Assembly (NCBI GenBank): GCA_027487515.1
Contig: JAIYDL010000023.1
Coordinates: 1-64,000 of the forward strand
Source of the DNA: Pseudomonadota bacterium
Lineage (GTDB): Bacteria; Bdellovibrionota; Bacteriovoracia; Bacteriovoracales; Bacteriovoracaceae
Length of the DNA: 64,000 nucleotides
Direction of reading: 5' to 3'
Shown: one piece after another, positions 50,792 to 59,692 of the stretch
How positions within the stretch are numbered: the first letter of the stretch is position 1
How the letters are laid out: every line of letters starts with the position of its first letter
Position numbers and translations under genes: made by a program
Notes under the pieces: generated by a model
Database searches by the model: none
What the model saw: only the letters and a program-made list of their open reading frames with translations
Told to the model about the DNA's origin: nothing

Positions 50792-51156
50792 CAGAAAGAG
50801 ATTGGATTCAGAGCGTCGTCGAACTGTTCTATGCCCGCGCACGGACGGACATTCTGATTGCCTACCATTTTCGAAACATCACCGATTTCGATGCCCACAT
50901 CCCCCGCATCGCTGCCTTCTGGGACCTTCAGCTCTTAGGGACAACAGAGCGCGAACTGAGTCACCCGTTCGACGTCATGCAGGCCCATGTGCCGCTCGGG
51001 ATCAAGCGGGGGGAGCTCGGTCGCTGGCTCCTACTTTTTCGCGGCACCTTAAGTGAACAAACCAAGGCGCACCCCCAGATGCAAACGCTGAGCGAGGCGT
51101 GGGATCGAAAGCTCACCTTTTTTGAAGGGAACTTCCTACGGTTTTTTGGCCTCTAG
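50788..51156 (+). CDS. Group III truncated haemoglobin
   Basis: A 122-residue globin with trHbIII signatures: VELFYARARTD opening helix, HIPRIAAFWDLQLLG (with the FW pair), and proximal His67 in VMQAHVPLGI followed by RGELGRWLLLF. It would bind O2 or NO. No reductase partner is adjacent. The ATGA overlap couples it to the upstream 342-aa protein. Its end overlaps the opposing lipoprotein gene by 21 bp. Confidence 0.85.
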   Translation: MTERDWIQSVVELFYARARTDILIAYHFRNITDFDAHIPRIAAFWDLQLLGTTERELSHPFDVMQAHVPLGIKRGELGRWLLLFRGTLSEQTKAHPQMQTLSEAWDRKLTFFEGNFLRFFGL

Positions 51157-51513
51157 TTTTTCCGTCACAAATTTTTCCAGAAGCGGCTCTCCAGACACGT
51201 CATCGAAGACCCAGTTGAGGACATAGTAGCCTCGGATCTTCTTCGCAGCGTAAATGGCCTGGGCTTCGGTCTGAAACTCGACCCCGATGAGATCGAGCCC
51301 TTTCACGCGCACGATGTGGGCACCGACGCACCCCTCAGCGTAATCCGTGCACGAAGGGCCGGTCGTCATGCCGCTCGGGAGGACGAACGTCACAGTGGAC
51401 TCGGCGGCGACGGCTTTCTTGTAGAGCTCTTCCTTGCTATACTTGAGTTCCTTCGTGCAGGCCGGAGCGAGGATAGAAAGCGCGGCCATGAGTGGGACGA
51501 GGATGATCTTCAT
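51136..51513 (-). CDS. Small putative lipoprotein of unknown function
   Basis: A 125-residue protein with a signal peptide ending at a weak lipobox (ILAPAC, Cys19). The mature part has two further cysteines (SCTDYAEGC), a beta-type core and a helix (TEAQAIYAAKKIRGYY). No family is recognised. It is divergent from the aldehyde dehydrogenase gene. Confidence 0.62.
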   Translation of the reverse strand: MKIILVPLMAALSILAPACTKELKYSKEELYKKAVAAESTVTFVLPSGMTTGPSCTDYAEGCVGAHIVRVKGLDLIGVEFQTEAQAIYAAKKIRGYYVLNWVFDDVSGEPLLEKFVTEKLEAKKP

Positions 51514-51549
51514 CCTTCAAGTTTAACCGAAACCTCGCTAAGGACAAAT

Positions 51550-52983
51550 ATGTTTCAGCTTCCGGCGACGCTCCCCGTGACTTTCACCGACTCCCAAGGA
51601 CCGTGGCGTCCGGTCCACTCTCCCAGCGATGGCCAGCTCCTCACCAAAGTCCAGGAGGCCACTGACTCAGATGTCTCACTCCTCTTGCGAGAGACCGCTG
51701 CTGCCCAGACGGCGGTGTCGAGCCTTCGACCCTATGAGCGTGCACAGATTCTCCGAACCGTTGCCCAGAGGCTGCGGGAGCGAGAGCGAGAGTTTAGTTT
51801 CATCATCGCGAGCGAAGGTGGAAAACCCCTTCGAGATGCCCTGGTGGAGGCGCGCCGAGCTGCGGCCACTCTCGAGCTCTGCGCTGAAGAAGCGCTTCGC
51901 CTCGAGGGCGATGTCATTCCCATGGAGCGAACTCCTGCGGGGAAAGACCACATCGCATTCACGCTCCGAGATCCGATCGGGGCCGTGCTCGCGATCTCTG
52001 CCTTCAATCATCCTTTGAACCTCATCGCTCACCAAGTGGGTTGCGCCGTTGGAGCTGGCTGCGCCGTGGTCCTCAAACCGGCGCCAGCGACTCCGATCTG
52101 TGCGGCAAAACTCCGGGAGCTTTTCCTCGAGGCCGGATTCCCCGTCGCTGGCCTTCGCGTGGTGAACACCGAAGTCCGGCGCGTGCAAACGCTCGCCGCA
52201 GACCCGTGCTTCGGGTACGTGAGCTTCATCGGCTCGGCCCGCGTAGGCTGGGACCTTCGGAAGCTCCTTGCCCCAGGCACTCGTCTTTCGTTGGAGCACG
52301 GGGGCCATGCTCCCGCCATCGTCCGCGGCGACGCAGACCTCGACCAGGCCGTGGCGGCCTTGCTCAAAGGCGCCTTCTACCACGCGGGCCAAGTGTGCAT
52401 TTCTACCCAGGCGGTCTTCGTCCACGAAAGTCTCATGGCACCCTTCGTAGAAAAGTTTCGTCGCGCAGCCGAAGGACTCATCGTCGGCCCCGCACTCAAC
52501 GAGGAGACGGACGTGGGCCCTCTCATCCGTCCAGCCGAGGTTGACCGACTTCGCCGTTGGATCGACGAGGCGATCTCCGCAGGTGCTGTTCTTGTGAGCG
52601 GAAACCGCGTAAGTGGTGGCCAGGGCCAGTACTTAGCACCAACCATCCTTCGGGACGTTCCAAGAAGCGCCCAACTGATGACCGAAGAGGCGTTCGGGCC
52701 CGTTGTGTGCGTCAACTCGTATGTCGACGAGGACGAGCTCCTGGATTGGATCAATCGCAGCGAGTACGTTTTCGAAGCGGCGCTGTTCACGAGAGATCTC
52801 ACCAGAGCGCTTCAGATCGCAAGGTGTATTTCTACGATGACCTTTGTGATCAACAACCACACGGCGTTCCGAGTCGATCAGATGCCGTTTGGCGGTCATA
52901 AGAAATCTGGTCTAGGCATGGGTGGAGTTCGGTTCGCGATGGAAGAGATGACTCGACTGAAGCAGATCATCATTAAGCTCTGA
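51550..52983 (+). CDS. Aldehyde dehydrogenase family protein
   Basis: A 477-residue NAD(P)-dependent aldehyde dehydrogenase. Catalytic Cys283 lies in HAGQVCISTQ, general-base Glu249 in SLEHGGHAPA, oxyanion Asn in SAFNHPLN, and the C-terminal MPFGGHKKSGLGMGG loop is intact. HGGH replaces the more usual LGGK/N motif. The substrate is not predictable; the sequence resembles the succinate-semialdehyde/lactaldehyde-type group. ATG at 51550 has AGGA upstream; upstream in-frame codons would run back through the opposing lipoprotein gene. Confidence 0.9.
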   Translation: MFQLPATLPVTFTDSQGPWRPVHSPSDGQLLTKVQEATDSDVSLLLRETAAAQTAVSSLRPYERAQILRTVAQRLREREREFSFIIASEGGKPLRDALVEARRAAATLELCAEEALRLEGDVIPMERTPAGKDHIAFTLRDPIGAVLAISAFNHPLNLIAHQVGCAVGAGCAVVLKPAPATPICAAKLRELFLEAGFPVAGLRVVNTEVRRVQTLAADPCFGYVSFIGSARVGWDLRKLLAPGTRLSLEHGGHAPAIVRGDADLDQAVAALLKGAFYHAGQVCISTQAVFVHESLMAPFVEKFRRAAEGLIVGPALNEETDVGPLIRPAEVDRLRRWIDEAISAGAVLVSGNRVSGGQGQYLAPTILRDVPRSAQLMTEEAFGPVVCVNSYVDEDELLDWINRSEYVFEAALFTRDLTRALQIARCISTMTFVINNHTAFRVDQMPFGGHKKSGLGMGGVRFAMEEMTRLKQIIIKL

Positions 52984-52985
52984 AA

Positions 52986-53009
52986 CCGGGGACCTCGGGA
53001 GGTCCCCGG
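52986..53009. terminator. Bidirectional-type hairpin between converging genes
   Basis: CCGGGGACCT (52986-52995) and AGGTCCCCGG (53000-53009) form a perfect 10-bp stem with a CGGG loop, between the aldehyde dehydrogenase stop and the opposing epimerase stop. There is no T-run on either side. Confidence 0.55.
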
Positions 53010-53017
53010 AAGGTAAC

Positions 53018-53929
53018 TTACGTCGTGCTGTCTTTCAGGGCCATCTCAAGCGTTGGGTACCGGAAACGAAACTTCCGTTCTTTGAAACGGATGGGAAGGA
53101 CTTTCTGACCATCGAGGAGCACCTGGGACATTTCGCCGAAGACGAGCTTGAGAGCAAATGCCGGTGCCGGAGCGAAGGCCGGTCTTCCAAGAGTCTTCCC
53201 GAGTTGACGAGCAAAATCTTTGCTCGTCGCGGGGTACGGTGAGGTCCCGTTCAGGATCCCCTCTACCGCTGTGTCACGAGCGGCCTGAACATACATGGCC
53301 GCAATATCTTCGACGTGAATCCAGCTCATGAACTGCTTGCCGGAGCCCACCGGGCCGCCAGCACCGAGTTTAAAGATCGGGAGCATTTTCTTGAGCGCTC
53401 CGCCGTCTTTTCCCAGCACCACACCGGTGCGTACGACCGCAACGCGCAGACCGAGGTCTTTGGCCTTCAGGGCCGCAGCTTCCCAGTCTTTACAAATCCG
53501 GGCCAGGAAATCATCGGCCGTGGATGACTGCTCGGTCAAGTCTTCGTCCCCCCGGTTCCCATAGATTCCAATGGCCGACGCTGAGACCAGAACCTTTGGC
53601 TTCTTCGGGAGGGCCTGGATGACCTCGAGCAGCTTGTTGGTTGCGATGATGCGCGAGTCATAGATTCTCTTCTTCTGAGCTTCGTCCCAGCGTTTATCGG
53701 CGATGCCTTCACCCATGAGATTGATCACTCCATCAACTCCGTCGAAGGCCTCAGCTGGCGGAGGCGTCAGAGTGTCGAGCCACTGAAAATACTGTGGCTT
53801 ACTCCCAAGGTGGAGCGCGCCCTTCGCGACGTTTCGAGTGAGGACAACGACCTCGTCTCCGCCCTCAATGAGCTGCCTCACAACTCTCTGCCCCACGAAG
53901 CCCGTGGCACCTGTTACTAGAATTTTCAT
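53018..53929 (-). CDS. TIGR01777-family NAD-dependent epimerase/dehydratase-like protein
   Basis: A 303-residue SDR-superfamily protein of the YfcH/SulA type: GATGFVGQRVVRQL nucleotide-binding loop, DGVDGVINLMGEGIADKRW, VSASAIGIYGNRGDEDLTE (Ser and Tyr of the active site), and FMSWIHVEDIAAMYVQAA. The exact reaction of this subfamily is not established. ATG at 53929 has AAAGGTGA upstream and gives the family start; an upstream in-frame start at 53962 would add 11 residues. Confidence 0.88.
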   Translation of the reverse strand: MKILVTGATGFVGQRVVRQLIEGGDEVVVLTRNVAKGALHLGSKPQYFQWLDTLTPPPAEAFDGVDGVINLMGEGIADKRWDEAQKKRIYDSRIIATNKLLEVIQALPKKPKVLVSASAIGIYGNRGDEDLTEQSSTADDFLARICKDWEAAALKAKDLGLRVAVVRTGVVLGKDGGALKKMLPIFKLGAGGPVGSGKQFMSWIHVEDIAAMYVQAARDTAVEGILNGTSPYPATSKDFARQLGKTLGRPAFAPAPAFALKLVFGEMSQVLLDGQKVLPIRFKERKFRFRYPTLEMALKDSTT

Positions 53930-54112
53930 CGGGTCACCTTTTAAAATTTTTGATCGGTTCAAGTCTAAACTTATTCTAACTAATTAATGTGAAACGGTTA
54001 AGCGAGAAATGGGATTAATTTGGTCCTACCGCTATATACAAATTCTCGACACCTCCGCGAGAGTTCTAGGAAACCGGAGTAGCACCGACTACAGTGGTTC
54101 CAGAGGTAAACT

Positions 54113-55060
54113 ATGTCAAACGACGACGGAAAAAAATTTAACATTCAGCTGGCCGCGCAACTTTCGGGCCTCTCCGCCCACACGATCAGGGCTTGGGAAA
54201 AACGCTACCAAGCACTCACTCCCTCGCGGACGGAAAACGGTCGCCGGCTCTACACTCCGGCGGAGATCGACCGCCTCATCATGCTTGCCCAACTGACGCA
54301 ACTTGGAACCAACATTAGCCAAATCGCCAAGCTCCCCGACAGCGAACTGCGTGAAACGTACAACAAACTCCGCCAGAACACCGAGCTCCTCCCACCGCCG
54401 GTCTTCTCGCGCAAAGAGCTCAACCCAGAAGACATTCGAGCGCAGCTTCTGGAAGCGGTTGGGCTCTACAAAGTGGACGTCATCTCGCAGCTCTTGGGAC
54501 AGGCGAAGACATCCTTTGCCCCGAAGATTTTCGCCCTCGAAATCCTCGCTCCCATCGTCCGTGACGTGAGGTCTCGCTGTGAGCGAGGACTCTTCCAGGA
54601 CGCCCAGGCCCAAGCACTCTTCGCCATCGCCAAGTTCCATGCCGGCAACATCATCTACTCTCACTTCGAGCGGGGCCTCAAGTCCTCCAACCGGATCGTG
54701 CTCACCAGTGTCGAAAAAGAGCACCACACCTTTCCTCTGATGATCAGCGCCCTCCTTTGCTGCCACTACAAGAAGCATTTTTACTACCTGAACTCGAACC
54801 TCCCGGGGCCCAGCATCATCGACGCCGTAAAGGCGACGGAAGCGAACCTCCTCATCCTCAGTGTCCCGGCCCATTGCCACGCAGACGCCGAGATCCTGGC
54901 CCTCCTTGACGAGGTCATTAATTCTCTCTCCGCCAAAGTGAAGATCTTACTCCTCGGTGACTTCGACCACGGAGTCCTGGATGTGAACCTGCGCTGGAAG
55001 AACACGAGAAAGATCCGGAACCACCAAGAGCTCGATGAAGTTCTGGGAGCGAATCAGTGA
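54113..55060 (+). CDS. MerR/CarH-like regulator with altered B12-domain residues
   Basis: A 315-residue regulator. The N-terminal MerR helix-turn-helix is FNIQLAAQLSGLSAHTIRAWEKRY and RRLYTPAEIDRLIML. A four-helix region and a cobalamin-binding-type Rossmann domain follow, as in CarH/LitR. In CarH the cap has W-x9-EH; here the aligned positions are Cys156-x9-Ala166-Gln167. The base-off motif (E/D)xHxxG reads E203-H-H205-T-F-P208, so the ligand His is kept but Gly is Pro. Light sensing through adenosylcobalamin is therefore doubtful. GTGA overlap couples it to the flavoprotein gene. Confidence 0.85.
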   Translation: MSNDDGKKFNIQLAAQLSGLSAHTIRAWEKRYQALTPSRTENGRRLYTPAEIDRLIMLAQLTQLGTNISQIAKLPDSELRETYNKLRQNTELLPPPVFSRKELNPEDIRAQLLEAVGLYKVDVISQLLGQAKTSFAPKIFALEILAPIVRDVRSRCERGLFQDAQAQALFAIAKFHAGNIIYSHFERGLKSSNRIVLTSVEKEHHTFPLMISALLCCHYKKHFYYLNSNLPGPSIIDAVKATEANLLILSVPAHCHADAEILALLDEVINSLSAKVKILLLGDFDHGVLDVNLRWKNTRKIRNHQELDEVLGANQ

Positions 55061-55941
55061 TCAGTGCCGATGTCCTGATCGTCGGTGCGGGCCTCTCCGG
55101 TCTCTGCCTCGCCCGAGAGCTAAAACGAGACTGCCTCCTGCTTGAGAAATCCCGAGGTGTCGGGGGGCGCATTGCTACTCGACGCATCGATGACCTAGGC
55201 TTTGATCACGGGGCCCCGAACCTCCCCGATGACTCGACCATTCGAAATCTTTTCCAAGAAGCTCGACTCCACGAGGCGCTCCGGACCAGTTCCGCCGGAG
55301 TCTATCATCCGGAGTCGATGACGCAGCTCCCGAAGTCACTCGCCAAGGGCCTCACCATAAGAAAATCAACCAAGGTCGAGGCACTCCGACGAACGGCCTC
55401 AGGCTGGGAGTTGCAAACGGATGGTCCGGAGATGTTCCTGGGACGAGATGTTGTGCTCACCGCACCCCTTCCTCAGGCCATTGAGCTTCTGGACCGCAGC
55501 CGCATTTCGGTTCCTGACCAGCTTCGACGGGTGACTTATACCAAGGCCGTCATGGCGTTGGTCATCACCCAAGAGGTTGTAGCACCGGAGCTGAAGTGCT
55601 CCCCCCGGCTCCACTCCGTCCTTTCGATGCGCGAGCGACGGCTTCATCCTCGGGGCTTCGTCGTCAGGGCCAGCGATGCTCTTTCGGAGGAGCTCTTCGA
55701 TCGGCCCGAAGCCCAGGCGCTCGAGGTACTCCTGAGTGAATTCCTCGCCTGTTTCTCCACACCTCCTGCGCTCGCCTTCCAAGAGCTCAAGAAGTGGCGG
55801 TACGTCCTTCCGAAGACCCACCTCTCGGTTCCCTACACTGAAGTTTCAGAATCGCTCTGGCTCACGGGAGATAGCTTCCACTTCGGGGATGCTCGCGGAT
55901 CGGTCGTCGGTGCGAAGCTCCTAGCAAAAAAGCTCAGCTAG
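55057..55941 (+). CDS. Renalase-like FAD-dependent oxidoreductase
   Basis: A 294-residue flavoprotein. The FAD motif VLIVGAGLSGLCLAREL is followed by LLEKSRGVGGRIATRR and FDHGAPNL, the arrangement seen in bacterial renalase-like/amine oxidase proteins. LWLTGDSFHFGDARGSVVGAKL near the end is the second FAD contact. The substrate is unknown. It starts with GTG inside the regulator's stop, which implies the regulator and flavoprotein function together. Confidence 0.85.
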   Translation: MISADVLIVGAGLSGLCLARELKRDCLLLEKSRGVGGRIATRRIDDLGFDHGAPNLPDDSTIRNLFQEARLHEALRTSSAGVYHPESMTQLPKSLAKGLTIRKSTKVEALRRTASGWELQTDGPEMFLGRDVVLTAPLPQAIELLDRSRISVPDQLRRVTYTKAVMALVITQEVVAPELKCSPRLHSVLSMRERRLHPRGFVVRASDALSEELFDRPEAQALEVLLSEFLACFSTPPALAFQELKKWRYVLPKTHLSVPYTEVSESLWLTGDSFHFGDARGSVVGAKLLAKKLS

Positions 55942-55972
55942 CTATTTGTTCGAGTTGGGCCATAATCAGACC

Positions 55973-57100
55973 ATGGCCAAACGTTCAGGACTCGTCATGA
56001 CCGGCGGGGGCGCAAGAGCAGCATACCAAGTGGGAAGTGTCCGTGCGATCTACGAGATCCTCGGCAAAAAGACCCACCTCTTCGACGTCATCTCCGGCAA
56101 CTCGGCGGGGGCCATCAACTCGACCTACCTCGGTGCGAATTGCGAGAACTGGGACGTGGCGACGAGGAACCTGCAGGAGCTGTGGTTACGGGTCAAGCCA
56201 CAGAACGTCTATGACCTCCGGGCCCGGACCATCTCCGATCTCGGAGTCCGGTGGATCTCTGGGACCGTCCTCGGGGGGCTTTCCTCGAAAGGGAGTGCCA
56301 TGAACCATCTCCTCGATACGGGCCCTCTTCGTGCGCTCGCAGAACGCGAGGTCAACTTCGCCGACATTGGGAAGAACATCGACCGGAAGCTCCTCTACGG
56401 CATGTCCCTTTCGACGACGAACTACAACACCGGAACGAACATCGTTTTCTACGACGGGGCCCCGGAGATCAAAGACTGGGCGCGGTCTGACCGCTTCTCC
56501 TCCCGCACGCAGCTTCGGGTCGAGCACCTCATGGCATCGGCCGCGATTCCATTTTTCTTTCCACCGGTTCAGATCGGCGAGAGCTTCTACGGAGACGGGT
56601 GCATCCGCCAGACGACTCCTCTCTCTCCGGCCATTCACCTCGGTGCAGAGAAGCTCATCGCTATTGGAGTAAGGCACCCCCACCCGAGTGATCGGATGAA
56701 ACATCTGGCCTTCGCTCCCTTTTCCTCCCCGACCCTTGGTCAAGTCGCCGGGATCATGCTCAATGCGATCTTCCTCGACTCCATCGACGCCGACGTCGAA
56801 CGCCTCCAGCGCATCAACGAACTCATCCGCGAAGGGGCCCACCCGGAGCTCAAGACGATCCCCGTTCTGATGATCAGGCCTTCACGGGACCTCGGGAAGA
56901 TGACCTCAAACATCACCGACCACCTTCCGCCGGTCTTGCGCTACCTCTTAAAGGGCATTGGGGTTTCAGACACCGAAGGCCTCGATCTCTTGAGCTACTT
57001 GGCCTTTGACGAATCCTACACCAAGCCCCTGATGGAGCTCGGCTACGAGGACACGTTTAAAATGAAGGACGAAATCCTCCGGTTTAGCGCCGACGCTTAA
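55973..57100 (+). CDS. Patatin-like phospholipase
   Basis: A 375-residue protein with the patatin Ser-Asp dyad: oxyanion loop MTGGGARAAYQVGSV near residue 8, nucleophile GNSAG near 40, and catalytic Asp in FYGDGCIRQTTPL near 205. It probably hydrolyses acyl lipids in the cytoplasm, since no signal peptide is present. ATG at 55973 is chosen because the conserved domain starts immediately after it; a TTG at 55946 would add nine residues. It follows the flavoprotein by 31 bp and overlaps the opposing helicase by 17 bp. Confidence 0.9.
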   Translation: MAKRSGLVMTGGGARAAYQVGSVRAIYEILGKKTHLFDVISGNSAGAINSTYLGANCENWDVATRNLQELWLRVKPQNVYDLRARTISDLGVRWISGTVLGGLSSKGSAMNHLLDTGPLRALAEREVNFADIGKNIDRKLLYGMSLSTTNYNTGTNIVFYDGAPEIKDWARSDRFSSRTQLRVEHLMASAAIPFFFPPVQIGESFYGDGCIRQTTPLSPAIHLGAEKLIAIGVRHPHPSDRMKHLAFAPFSSPTLGQVAGIMLNAIFLDSIDADVERLQRINELIREGAHPELKTIPVLMIRPSRDLGKMTSNITDHLPPVLRYLLKGIGVSDTEGLDLLSYLAFDESYTKPLMELGYEDTFKMKDEILRFSADA

Positions 57101-58421
57101 TCCCTCGGTTGCGCTTCGGCTTGAGGGGGCCTTCGTTCCGGATTTCTTTCTCCGTCTTTTGACGGCGGGCCTCTCCACGTAACCGGGGAGCGTGCCCTCG
57201 GAAGGTCGCGGGAGTCTTTTCGACGACCTTCTTTATGACCTTCTTTTCTTCCTTGAGCTTGGCCTCTGGGATGACGTCGAGGTTGAGGTGCGCCTGGTTG
57301 GCAATGGCCTCGTTGATCTGCGCGATCATCTTCGCATCATGGTTTGCGACGAGGTTATACACGATGCCCTTTTTTCCACCTCTGGCCACGCGGCCGCAGC
57401 GGTGGAGGTAGTAGATCCCGGTTTTCGGTAAACCGTAATTCAGGACCCAAACCAGATCCTGGATGTCGATCCCACGGGCCGCGATATCCGTCGCCACCAG
57501 GACCTGAGCCTTCTTCTCAACGAAGGCCTTGATCGCCGATTCTCGCTCCTTGATCTCGAGGTCTCCGTGGAGGAGCTTCATCTTGAGCTTCGGCATTTTT
57601 TCAGAGAGGTACTTGAAAAGATCTTCCGCTTGGTTCTTCTGATTCGTGAAAATGATCCCCCGGCCCTGGGCCTGCTTTTCGAGGAACATGCGCACGACCA
57701 TGTCTTTCTCGGCCGGGGCCACCTTCACGTTGTAGGTTTCGATCCGAGTCTGCGGAGCGTGGGAGGCATCGGAGGCGATGCGAGCGAACTTCACGGTCGG
57801 AAATTTCTCGACGATGTAGCTCTCGACCTCGGTCGGGAGAGTCGCCGTGATGAACCCGAGCTGGACCACGCTGGAGTCGAGGTAGTCGATCATGAAATCG
57901 AGGTCCCGTTTGAAGCCCATGTCGAAGAGCTGATCGGCTTCGTCGAAGACGACGAACTGCAACTGGCCGAGGTTCAGTTCTTTCTTCTGGAGAGCGCTCT
58001 TCACTCGCGACGGCGTCGCGATCAGGATCTCGTAGGAGCTATTCGAGACGGACTTCATCTTCGCATTCGTGTCGCCCCCAGTGATGTCTCGCACCCGGAG
58101 CTTCAGGTGGTAGGAGATGCCTTTGAAGACGCTGTAGATCTGCGCCGCGAGCTCCCGAGTGGGTGCCACGATCAGGGCCTTGGGTGCCCCCTTCTGTGTG
58201 CTCGCACTTCCCCGCTCCTCCTGCTCCTTGAGCTTACTGACGATCGGGAGGGCATAGGCGAGTGTCTTCCCGGAGCCCGTTTCCGACAGCACGATGATCG
58301 ACTTCCGACTAAGAAGCTCCGGGATCACCCGCTTCTGGACCGCCGTCGCAGTCTTGAGACCGTGCTCCTCGTAGTACGCGGAAAGGCCTGGGTGAAGGTC
58401 AGCGGAAATGAAGGAGGACAT
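57084..58421 (-). CDS. DEAD-box RNA helicase
   Basis: A 445-residue helicase with all core motifs: Q-motif TAVQKRVIPELL, SETGSGKT, PTRELAAQI, TPSRV, DEAD in FDEADQLFDMGF, TAT instead of the usual SAT (motif III), RGIDIQ and HRCGRVARGG. The C-terminal 75 residues are Lys/Arg-rich, likely binding RNA. It unwinds RNA in ribosome assembly or decay. Most similar in layout to RhlE-type proteins. Confidence 0.94.
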   Translation of the reverse strand: MSSFISADLHPGLSAYYEEHGLKTATAVQKRVIPELLSRKSIIVLSETGSGKTLAYALPIVSKLKEQEERGSASTQKGAPKALIVAPTRELAAQIYSVFKGISYHLKLRVRDITGGDTNAKMKSVSNSSYEILIATPSRVKSALQKKELNLGQLQFVVFDEADQLFDMGFKRDLDFMIDYLDSSVVQLGFITATLPTEVESYIVEKFPTVKFARIASDASHAPQTRIETYNVKVAPAEKDMVVRMFLEKQAQGRGIIFTNQKNQAEDLFKYLSEKMPKLKMKLLHGDLEIKERESAIKAFVEKKAQVLVATDIAARGIDIQDLVWVLNYGLPKTGIYYLHRCGRVARGGKKGIVYNLVANHDAKMIAQINEAIANQAHLNLDVIPEAKLKEEKKVIKKVVEKTPATFRGHAPRLRGEARRQKTEKEIRNEGPLKPKRNRGIKRRR

Positions 58422-58576
58422 GACAAGCCTTTTAGTGTGTTTCTAGGAAAATGGGATCTCTTTATCACGCCCGTCTTCCCTTTGTCAGGGGAAGCGGTAA
58501 AAAATTCTGAATACCGAGGCGGAAGAAAAGGCCTTACCATCAAAGCTTCAACACCCTGTTTCGAGGGAAGGTAGTT

Positions 58577-59692
58577 ATGATGAAACTCTTAATTTTGGCC
58601 GCCGTCGTGGGCCTGGGTCTGTTTCCTGCAGACTCCTCGGCTCAGCTTTTTAGACTGAAGACGACCGATTACGGTGCCTTCGCCAGTAACGCTGCCCTTC
58701 GAACCGCATGGGATTCTGCGTTGGTTGAGATCGAAACAGAAGTGAACAAAGACTTCCCGAGCACTGAAAATCCCCGGCGACTCATGCAGGGCATGGCGAA
58801 CTCCTCAGTGATGGCCGGGAAAGGCATCGGCTCAGATTACGCCTCGAGGATGGAAGTCTTTCTCATCGGTGCGGGGGTTGGAGTCGGGGCCGATCTGAAA
58901 AAGGACAAAGAAACCGACTCGGACCTCTCCGGCGTGGGTATCCAAGGTGGCCTTGTCATCGGGACCAACCTCAGCTGGATGGACGCCGAAAAAATCCTTG
59001 GCCTCTACACCGACCGACTCAACGTCTACGTCAACTGGCTCGGCTATGACCTTGACAGGAAAATGGGCGACGGCGACAAAGACGAGATCACCGGGGACCT
59101 TAGCTCCTTCGGGTTCCACGTGAGCTACGACCTGGTCAAACCCGTGGGCCACAGCATCTTCCGCTGGGGTGGGATCAAAATCCATACAGGCTATGAGTAC
59201 AACACGACGAGGCTTACGTTTAAGTCATCTCTGTCTGAGGATGTGGACGAGAACATCGGCGGGATCGGCAACGACGACCATGTCCGCGGGACGATCGACG
59301 GGAAACCACAAGCGACGATCGACGTGGCAACTCAATCGATTCCGCTCGAAGTCTCGACCAACGTTCAGCTCCTTTACTTCCTCTCCATTTACACGGGCCT
59401 TGGCGTCGACTTCAACTTCGGCCGGGCCAAGGGTGACGGATCCCTCAACGCCACCCCCACGACGCTCCGGTATGACACAGACGACGACTCCACCAACGGG
59501 GACGCCGGGGCTGGTGCGACCGTCCAGGCCGAAGCCAACATCGACGGCACCGGACGGGTCGACTCGATTCTCACCCGCGGGTTCGCGGGCCTCCAGCTGA
59601 ACCTACCCTACATCAACATCTTCGCTCAGATCGACAAGGCCTTCGGGAACGAACTCATCGGCGCCACCGCTGGCGCGAGATTCGTTTACTAG
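58577..59692 (+). CDS. Outer-membrane beta-barrel-like protein
   Basis: A 371-residue exported protein with signal peptide about 1-22 (ADSSA). Short N-terminal helices (to about residue 85) are followed by alternating amphipathic strands with acidic Asp-rich loops, and it ends in an aromatic residue (GARFVY), the usual Bam-recognition ending. No specific barrel family is recognised. Its last 38 bp overlap the opposing nuclease gene. Confidence 0.7.
   Translation: MMKLLILAAVVGLGLFPADSSAQLFRLKTTDYGAFASNAALRTAWDSALVEIETEVNKDFPSTENPRRLMQGMANSSVMAGKGIGSDYASRMEVFLIGAGVGVGADLKKDKETDSDLSGVGIQGGLVIGTNLSWMDAEKILGLYTDRLNVYVNWLGYDLDRKMGDGDKDEITGDLSSFGFHVSYDLVKPVGHSIFRWGGIKIHTGYEYNTTRLTFKSSLSEDVDENIGGIGNDDHVRGTIDGKPQATIDVATQSIPLEVSTNVQLLYFLSIYTGLGVDFNFGRAKGDGSLNATPTTLRYDTDDDSTNGDAGAGATVQAEANIDGTGRVDSILTRGFAGLQLNLPYINIFAQIDKAFGNELIGATAGARFVY

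Noticed and set aside
53940..54112. Possible tRNA (GGTTCAAGTCT resembles a T-loop) upstream of the MerR-like gene
   Set aside because: The neighbouring bases do not form a T-stem, and no acceptor or anticodon arm can be built.
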